Of a stretch of DNA of 64,000 bases, positions 59,051 to 64,000 are shown one piece after another. Source of the DNA: M3007 sp964550795 (GTDB lineage: Bacteria; Bacteroidota; Bacteroidia; Chitinophagales; Saprospiraceae); contig CAZKBH010000005.1 of NCBI GenBank assembly GCA_964550795.1, positions 62,001-126,000 of the forward strand, written 5' to 3'. A program made the position numbers and the translations under genes. The number at the start of each line of letters is the position of its first letter. Position 1 is the stretch's first letter. The notes under the pieces were generated by a model that was given only the letters and a program-made list of their open reading frames with translations, did not search any database and was not told the origin of the DNA.

Positions 59051-60088
59051 TCAAACCTCGGAACGGTACAAATCTAGGTAACACTTTGCCGTGTCTGCCA
59101 TCCGAAAAGGTGTGTGTGGCGTGGTCAGCAAGGGCTGGTGCAAGGCGATTTCCACTTGTTTCACAAGTTCGGCAAATGAATGCCCGACGCTTGCAAGATT
59201 TGACGCAGCTCCAACAGGCGTACTCAGCACCCGGCAGCCGTTCATCGCTGCTTCCGCCAGCACCATTCCAAAAGATTCGAAGTTGGCCGTATGTAAAAAA
59301 ACCTTGGATTGTTGCATCCGGGCGAGTACCTCCAGTCTGGGCAAATGGCCGCGCAGGCAAACATTCTTGGACAAGCCAAATTGCCGGATAAGTGCCTCCA
59401 AAACAGGACGTTCCACCCCTTCCCCGATCAGTTCAGCCCGTATATCCGGCTTTGACTTTGCAATTTCAGCCACTATTTGCAGCCAAAGTGCCCAGTTTTT
59501 GAGCGGAATCAAGGCCCCGCAGCCCAGTACATCGAGCGGGCGATTTGCTGGTAAGAAGTGTGGAATCTCCTGGTCAACAACGCCCCAGGGAATGGTACGC
59601 GCCGCCTGTTTACCCGTTGTTTTTGCAAAGATTTTGTGTTGGGAATCCGAGATGGCCACCATGTTTGCGGCATGTTCGGCGCGGAGGAAATGACGATACC
59701 GATTGGTGGGTAGCACATCCTGCCCCATGAGGGTTGTAACGTGTGGTATTGCCCACTTGGTCTGCAAATACCGCCCAATCAGCCAGGCCGGGCCAAGCCA
59801 AAAACTGTGAATTACGTCAAATTTTTGTCGCTGGTGGGCTGCCTGGGCATGGCGGATTACCCGCACCCAATTGAGCCACCGAAAGCGGCCCTGGTTGAAC
59901 CCATAACCGGAAACAACGGGAATCTCATGCCATAGATAATCATTTGAATAGAAAGGATATCCAAGCGTAATAATTTGTAAATCAATTTCTTGCGTGGAAG
60001 TTTCGAGCGCCAACTGCTGCAAGGGCGGAAGACAATTCAGGTCTTGCTCATCCGCAGGAAAACCGGGGCTTAGCCAGAGTACACGCAT
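59051..60088 (-). CDS. GT4-type glycosyltransferase
   Basis: 345-residue cytoplasmic GT-B glycosyltransferase of the group 1 (GT4) type. The N-terminal half has a Rossmann domain with HSFWLGPAW, and the C-terminal half has the signature VFLHTANFESFGMVLAEAAMNGCRVLSTPVGAASNL, including the conserved E-x7-E pair (ESFGMVLAE) that holds the donor sugar nucleotide. It begins MRVLWLSPGFP as GT4 enzymes do, with a Gly-rich loop in place of the longer KGG. No sugar-biosynthesis cluster surrounds it, so the acceptor (lipid, cell-wall or surface glycan) is unknown. Two 33-nt palindromes lie between its start and the end of the nSTAND gene. Confidence 0.88.
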   Translation of the reverse strand: MRVLWLSPGFPADEQDLNCLPPLQQLALETSTQEIDLQIITLGYPFYSNDYLWHEIPVVSGYGFNQGRFRWLNWVRVIRHAQAAHQRQKFDVIHSFWLGPAWLIGRYLQTKWAIPHVTTLMGQDVLPTNRYRHFLRAEHAANMVAISDSQHKIFAKTTGKQAARTIPWGVVDQEIPHFLPANRPLDVLGCGALIPLKNWALWLQIVAEIAKSKPDIRAELIGEGVERPVLEALIRQFGLSKNVCLRGHLPRLEVLARMQQSKVFLHTANFESFGMVLAEAAMNGCRVLSTPVGAASNLASVGHSFAELVKQVEIALHQPLLTTPHTPFRMADTAKCYLDLYRSEV

Positions 60089-60127
60089 GGGAAAATTTCT
60101 ATAAAGCGAGCGAATGCCAAGCTACGT

Positions 60128-60217
60128 ACGTTTACTAAACTTTTAAAGTTTAGTAAACGTGAAACGTGAGGCCAAGCTGCGTGTACGTTTACTAAACTTT
60201 TAAAGTTTAGTAAACGT
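60128..60217. repeat. Family C: duplicated 33-nt perfect palindromes
   Basis: Two identical units (60128-60160 and 60185-60217), each ACGTTTACTAAACTTT - T - AAAGTTTAGTAAACGT, an exact 16-bp stem on a single central T. The 24-nt spacer and the upstream flank both contain GCCAAGCT(A/G)CGT, so the whole about 57-nt unit is a tandem duplication. It lies between two same-strand genes (nSTAND1 and GT4). Confidence 0.9.
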
Positions 60218-60230
60218 GGGGCACCTAAAT

Positions 60231-62429
60231 TTATAAACTGCGCAGTTTTGCCGCACATTTTTCCAGCTCTTTTTGGACATAATCGCTGGGCAACATGTCA
60301 ATTTTGAGTGCATTTCTCAAATCTTCCTCATCGGAAGGATGGGTGGGCAGCAATTGATTCATGCGCCGGAGATTGCGCAGGGCCTGTCCCCAAACCTTGG
60401 CTTCTTCAAACAATTCGTACTCGCGCTGGCTGATTTTAAATTCCCGAACGAGGGTCTGCCGGGCGTTGATGATCCGTTGTTGGATCAAATTTGCCCGCGC
60501 ATCAATGCGGTCCGGGCGAACCCGCCAGTCCTGGTTCAAGGTATCATGGGAATAGTTCTTATTCAATGCGCGATAAACTTTTAAGGAATCCTCTGCCAAT
60601 CGGTAATGCTGAAGTGCCGAGGCATAATTAGCCGCCAACATCATGGAATCTGCCAGGATAAAACTGCTATCCACCATTCGGTATGCCTGATGGAATCGTT
60701 TCACCACATCGTATTCACCGCACACATCTTTGTTTGGCGTGGAGTTTTCAAGAATCCAGCACCGGCGAGGGTGTTTAATCAAATCTTCGTAAGCGTGGTC
60801 GGCGGCGTTGTACAGTTCGTTGTGGACATAAAATTCCGCTTGATCCAGTTGGTTGCGGGCATTTTCCACATATTCATTGACAAACCAAATCGCAAAACCG
60901 AGGCAGACCAGCAGCGAGATAAAAGAAAGTGCAGCCACCGTTCGGGCCAGTTTGCGTTGCTTGCGCGTGGCGGCCAATTCGGCTTCCACCGCTTCGCGGC
61001 GTTTGGCCTCTTCCGCGATTTTTGCCTGATATTCAGCCCTTTGTCGGTCGGTTTGTTCCTTATCGCGACGTGCATTCCGCGATTCAATGACGGCTGGCAG
61101 GAGGGTGTCGTGGCTAATTTCGTAATAAAAATCATCGAGTCGTGGTTCCTTGCGCAGCAACCTGCTTTTATCCACGAGTGTATCCAGAAAATCAGCAGAT
61201 ACTTGATAATCGCTGATGAGCGTATCATCTACTACACTGTTTCTGCGATTGCCCGGCGTAATCAGGCTTTCTTCGATGAGTCGTCTGGCGGTATCGTGAA
61301 GCACCTGCGTGGGCATGGCCGTCAGCGATTGATCGGCCAGCGAAATGGGTGCACCTTGTTGTGATTTTAGGGCAATACGTTCCGCATACGCTTTGGGGAA
61401 AAGCGATAACTGATTCTGATAGAAATTCCGAATTGAATTGCGAAGTCCTTTCTCCCCTTCATAAAAAGGGCTATCTACCTCAAAACCCGCCCCTTTTTGG
61501 TAGTCAATGATGCGTTCCTCCACATCCTGGCAGATAATCTGGAGGTTTACCGCTTCAATCTCTTCCATTTTATTGGAAGCTTTTCCTTCTGCAGACGAAT
61601 CGGTGCCCGAAAGAAAATCCAACATTTCTTCCAAGGCCGCGGGCGCGTACAGGAATTGATTGCTGGCATAACTGCCCGACTCGTTGGCGGGTTTTACAAT
61701 GGCCGTCCGGGCTTTTTCCCGATCCAGCGGTTGTAGTTCATATCGGTTACGAAGGATACCGGGAATATTTTTACTAACCCGGTCAATCATGTGGAGAAAA
61801 TCCGAGCGAATGCTGAGTACGATGCGGACATTGGGTTGCTGCTCCCACCACTGCATGGTTTCTACATCCAAATTTCCGTACTCAAATTGTTCTAGAAGCG
61901 TGGCCCTCAGCTCCTCTGGCATGGTTTCATTGGCAAGATCGGCCAGTTCATTAAAGAAATTTTGGCGGCTTGTTTCGGTGTGGGCAAGTGTAAAGGCCTC
62001 TTCAAACTGATCCAACACCAACACGGGAGTCGCTGGCAGACCGTTTAAATCGAACTCCAGGCGCTTCATTTTTTCCCACAAAGTCTGATACGCGCCCGGA
62101 CGCAGCCCGGTTTCGTCTTTGCCGCCTACGTGTGGATTTTTTTCCAACATCTCACTTATGCCGGACAACAGCGGTCGGTCACTTCGTTCGGTACGGAGAA
62201 ACACGGGTACAAAATCCTGTCGTTCCAGTTCGGGGGCACAACCCGCCTGCAAAAGGGAGGTTTTGCCCATGCCCGACTTGGCAAACAAAACGACCAATCG
62301 TTCGCGCAGAATAAGATTACTGAGTCGGGTAATATCGCCTTGCCTGCCGTGGAACACAGCACTCTGACTGCGCTCGAAGGGGCGCAGGCCAGGGTAACGG
62401 CGTGGAAGTTGGGCGGCGAGGCTGGTCAT
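60231..62429 (-). CDS. Membrane-bound nSTAND1 NTPase
   Basis: 732-residue signal-transduction ATPase with numerous domains (STAND). The N terminus YPGLRPFERSQSAVFHGRQGDI is the nSTAND1 signature. Walker A is AKSGMGKTSLL (Lys56), and Walker B is PVLVLDQFEEAF (about 136-147). The rest of the NTPase and its winged-helix region run to about 440 (LRKEPRLDDFYYEISHDTLLPAV). A charged coiled coil (about 450-490; RRDKEQTDRQRAEYQAKIAEEAKRREAV) precedes one membrane helix (about 497-518), and the last 210 residues form an extracytoplasmic or cytoplasmic helical domain with TPR-like YEDLIKHP and YASALQHYRLAEDSL. No toxin or effector domain is fused, unlike many STAND defence proteins. Function could be signalling or defence; the sequence does not decide. 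Confidence 0.83.
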   Translation of the reverse strand: MTSLAAQLPRRYPGLRPFERSQSAVFHGRQGDITRLSNLILRERLVVLFAKSGMGKTSLLQAGCAPELERQDFVPVFLRTERSDRPLLSGISEMLEKNPHVGGKDETGLRPGAYQTLWEKMKRLEFDLNGLPATPVLVLDQFEEAFTLAHTETSRQNFFNELADLANETMPEELRATLLEQFEYGNLDVETMQWWEQQPNVRIVLSIRSDFLHMIDRVSKNIPGILRNRYELQPLDREKARTAIVKPANESGSYASNQFLYAPAALEEMLDFLSGTDSSAEGKASNKMEEIEAVNLQIICQDVEERIIDYQKGAGFEVDSPFYEGEKGLRNSIRNFYQNQLSLFPKAYAERIALKSQQGAPISLADQSLTAMPTQVLHDTARRLIEESLITPGNRRNSVVDDTLISDYQVSADFLDTLVDKSRLLRKEPRLDDFYYEISHDTLLPAVIESRNARRDKEQTDRQRAEYQAKIAEEAKRREAVEAELAATRKQRKLARTVAALSFISLLVCLGFAIWFVNEYVENARNQLDQAEFYVHNELYNAADHAYEDLIKHPRRCWILENSTPNKDVCGEYDVVKRFHQAYRMVDSSFILADSMMLAANYASALQHYRLAEDSLKVYRALNKNYSHDTLNQDWRVRPDRIDARANLIQQRIINARQTLVREFKISQREYELFEEAKVWGQALRNLRRMNQLLPTHPSDEEDLRNALKIDMLPSDYVQKELEKCAAKLRSL

Positions 62430-62503
62430 AGACGCGGGGGGAGCTTTGTTTTGTGTTTGGAATTACGACGCGAAAGGTCTAAAAAAATCAGGCTTTGAAC
62501 ACA

Positions 62504-62539
62504 AAAAAAATCACCGGACGCAAGTTGCTGCGCCCGGTG
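62504..62539 (-). terminator. Terminator after the LytTR gene
   Basis: Stem CACCGGACGCA (62512-62522) / TGCGCCCGGTG (62529-62539), one mismatch, with a 6-nt loop. On the minus strand it is followed by ATTTTTTTTG. It lies between the LytTR gene and the nSTAND1 gene, which suggests separate transcription. Confidence 0.65.
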
Positions 62540-62678
62540 CCAAACCAAACCCTTACTGTTTTTTTTCGCCCCCCTTGTCCCTCCCTCCGCCCGAAGGCGA
62601 AAGGAGGGGTCGGTTGTGTTTATTTGCCGGGAGGGTGCCTTGGGGCGGCTAACGGGTGTTTTGCGCTCTAACTAAACA

Positions 62679-63131
62679 TCATCCAAAATATGCCTTTACG
62701 TGTTCCAAAAACACTTCTTTTTGTCCAGCGGAAACAGTTAGGGTTACGCCATTTTGAAGGAGTACATGGCCACCTTTACCCCGCACATATTTTTTGAGGT
62801 GTTTCAAGTGAATGGAGTGCGAGCGGTGGATACGAGCGAACGCACGCTGCGGAAGCATTTGCTCAACTTCACGGAGGGTTTTGCACACCAGCACCTGCCG
62901 TTTGTCTTTAAAATGTAGTGCCGTGTAATTGCCACTTGCTTCGAGGTATGCGATGTTCTTGACCTTTTCGAAACAAAGGCCCTCCATGGTTGGAAGTGCA
63001 ATTTTTTCTACCTCAGGTTCATTTTTGGACGTTGGCTCAAATGGTGGTTGAAGTTTGAGCGGCAGCGCCCGGGCAAAAGAAGCACTTGGTTCTGGCGAAT
63101 CTGGGCGGCGGATGGCAATAGCATTTAACAT
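62679..63131 (-). CDS. LytTR-family DNA-binding regulator without receiver domain
   Basis: 150-residue protein. The C-terminal LytTR domain (about 47-150) shows ENVKNIAYLEASGNYTALHF-type strands (here FEKVKNIAYLEASGNYTALHF), KTLREVEQMLPQRAFARIHRSHSIHLKHLKKY and NGVTLTVSAGQKEVFLEHVKAY, the full family pattern. The N-terminal 45 residues are Pro/Ser-rich and lack a CheY-like receiver, so it is not a classical response regulator. It lies 250 bp upstream of the nSTAND1 gene on the same strand, with a terminator between, and is divergent from the truncated helical protein gene. What it regulates is unknown. Confidence 0.88.
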   Translation of the reverse strand: MLNAIAIRRPDSPEPSASFARALPLKLQPPFEPTSKNEPEVEKIALPTMEGLCFEKVKNIAYLEASGNYTALHFKDKRQVLVCKTLREVEQMLPQRAFARIHRSHSIHLKHLKKYVRGKGGHVLLQNGVTLTVSAGQKEVFLEHVKAYFG

Positions 63132-63340
63132 GGCGACAGAATTTTGACTGGTGAAAAGTTGTCTGCTGAATCATTAAGGGTGGATTATTGCAAGCACTTC
63201 CCCATCTTTTGATGGATACTTAGCGTCTATATGTTCAATCAATCAACGTCTTTCTTATTGATGAGACAAAAGTCCTCGCTTGCTTTTCCTTGTGCAATCC
63301 AATTTTTTCCATAAGTCAGGTTTCTGAGGCTGTTTTTTAT

Positions 63341-63372
63341 TTTGGTTAAATGATAAGAACCCGACAATTTTG
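63341..63372 (+). promoter_or_regulatory. Probable promoter of the helical paralog 3 gene
   Basis: TTTG (63341-63344) is followed after 20 nt by CAATTTTG (63365-63372), one base off TAnnTTTG, 22 bp before the ATG at 63395. Confidence 0.45.
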
Positions 63373-63394
63373 CAACTAAATCCATTTTTCAACC

Positions 63395-64000
63395 ATGTCC
63401 AGAACGCCATCAGACAAATTACACCGACTCGTTCGATCCCTCACTTCCAGTGAAAGACGGTACTTCCGTATTTTCATCAATGGCCGTCCGGGGCTTGACA
63501 ACAAGTACTTGAAGTTGTTTAAGGCCCTGGCTGCTGCAGAAGTATTTAATGATGAAAAGTGGAAGTCTATAATTTACAAAAGTCAGGATGTAGGCGGCAA
63601 AAAATACTCAGAACTGAAGGCTTATCTCTACGAATTAATCCTAAAATGTCTTCAACAATTCGATGAGCCGCACGCCACGATCTATCGCCTCAACCAGTTG
63701 TTGCAAAGCGTCGCTGCACTTTTTAAGCGTGGGCATTATGCGGATTGCCGCGAATTGTTGGGAAAGGCGCGCAAAATTGCCGAGCAATACGAAAGCTTTG
63801 TACATCAAATTGAAATTACGCGCTGGGAAAAACAACTGGCGTACACCCAGATGGACATTGATTTTTTGCACAAAAATCTGGACCGTTTGCAGGACGAAGA
63901 GACCCGTGCGCTGGAGCAACTGCGCAATGCATCCGAATACCGACGCGCGTTTTTTCAGGCATACGCGACCATTAAAAAAGACCCGCTCCAGCGTGGTTCT
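63395..64000 (+). CDS. Unnamed all-helical protein, paralog 3 (3' end cut by window edge)
   Basis: 202 codons are visible and the frame is open at the edge. The start MSRTPSDKLHRLVRSLTSSERRYFRIFINGRPG and the later EVFNDEKWKS, SELKAYLYELILKCLQQF follow the same helical course as the proteins encoded at 4005-5396 and 28328-29734: LxxSExRxFxxFI, then a conserved Leu-rich second helix pair. Similarity is weaker than between those two, so this is a more distant member. No signal peptide, no recognised domain. It is divergent from the LytTR gene, with a probable promoter 22 bp upstream. Function unknown. Confidence 0.65.
   Translation, partial: MSRTPSDKLHRLVRSLTSSERRYFRIFINGRPGLDNKYLKLFKALAAAEVFNDEKWKSIIYKSQDVGGKKYSELKAYLYELILKCLQQFDEPHATIYRLNQLLQSVAALFKRGHYADCRELLGKARKIAEQYESFVHQIEITRWEKQLAYTQMDIDFLHKNLDRLQDEETRALEQLRNASEYRRAFFQAYATIKKDPLQRGS

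Noticed and set aside
60231..63131. A confirmed anti-phage system formed by the nSTAND1 protein and the LytTR regulator
   Set aside because: A terminator separates the genes, no effector domain or known defence partner is present, and there are no mobile-island signs. Kept only as an observation.

Overview
The window looks like about 64 kb of a draft Bacteroidota chromosome, most probably from the Saprospiria (Haliscomenobacter/Lewinella-like). The evidence is a SusC/SusD pair, four large secreted proteins with type IX secretion (T9SS) C-terminal sorting domains, SprB-type repeats, a MORN-caspase protein, an HYC_CC_PP/TonB-receptor/HMA metal module, and promoter-like sequences of the Bacteroidota type (TTTG, about 18-22 nt, TAnnTTTG) instead of Shine-Dalgarno-led genes. 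One run of 10 Ns (44072-44081) marks an assembly gap inside a gene. No tRNA, rRNA, CRISPR array, insertion sequence or prophage was seen.

Layout. 1-0.7 kb: rnpA (cut by the window edge) and rpmH. 0.8-5.4 kb: a secreted SprB-repeat protein and the first of three members of an unnamed all-helical family (others at 28.3-29.7 kb and at the right edge). 5.5-23.6 kb: a polysaccharide utilization locus, all on the minus strand apart from one inserted Uma2 gene. It comprises a propeller/LuxR-type sensor-regulator, a secreted GH144-like glucanase with an Fn3 domain and T9SS tail, a surface protein of six tandem beta-sandwich modules, a GH144-esterase fusion, a GH3 beta-glucosidase broken by a one-base frameshift, SusC and SusD. 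Because GH144 enzymes are known as beta-1,2-glucanases and GH3 enzymes can finish sophoro-oligosaccharides, I infer a beta-1,2-glucan substrate. 23.6-25.3 kb: acpH and two Uma2 genes. 25.5-45.5 kb: lipid and central metabolism (acetoacetyl-CoA synthetase, 3-hydroxyacyl-CoA dehydrogenase, long-chain acyl-CoA ligase, HIT, GH20 hexosaminidase, an MFS transporter), a BNR-repeat T9SS protein and a copper-type metal module.

46-64 kb: an LpxH-like phosphoesterase, a DUF4920 lipoprotein, a secreted MORN-caspase, PBP1C, an ECF sigma/anti-sigma/TonB-C-like operon, an M28 peptidase with an alpha/beta hydrolase, an S4 RNA-binding protein, SCP2, GDPD, a glycosyltransferase, a membrane nSTAND1 NTPase and a LytTR regulator.

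The most striking unexplained layer is between the genes. At least seven distinct palindromic sequence families occupy gene junctions: a nested 90-bp element with two near-identical copies 33 kb apart plus a solo half-site, two arrays of a 17-nt hairpin unit at regular spacing, a 126-bp cloverleaf-like element, a 111-bp long palindrome, a duplicated 33-nt palindrome, and smaller ones. Some sit where terminators would be, but others sit between divergent promoters or between susC and susD, so simple termination does not explain them all.
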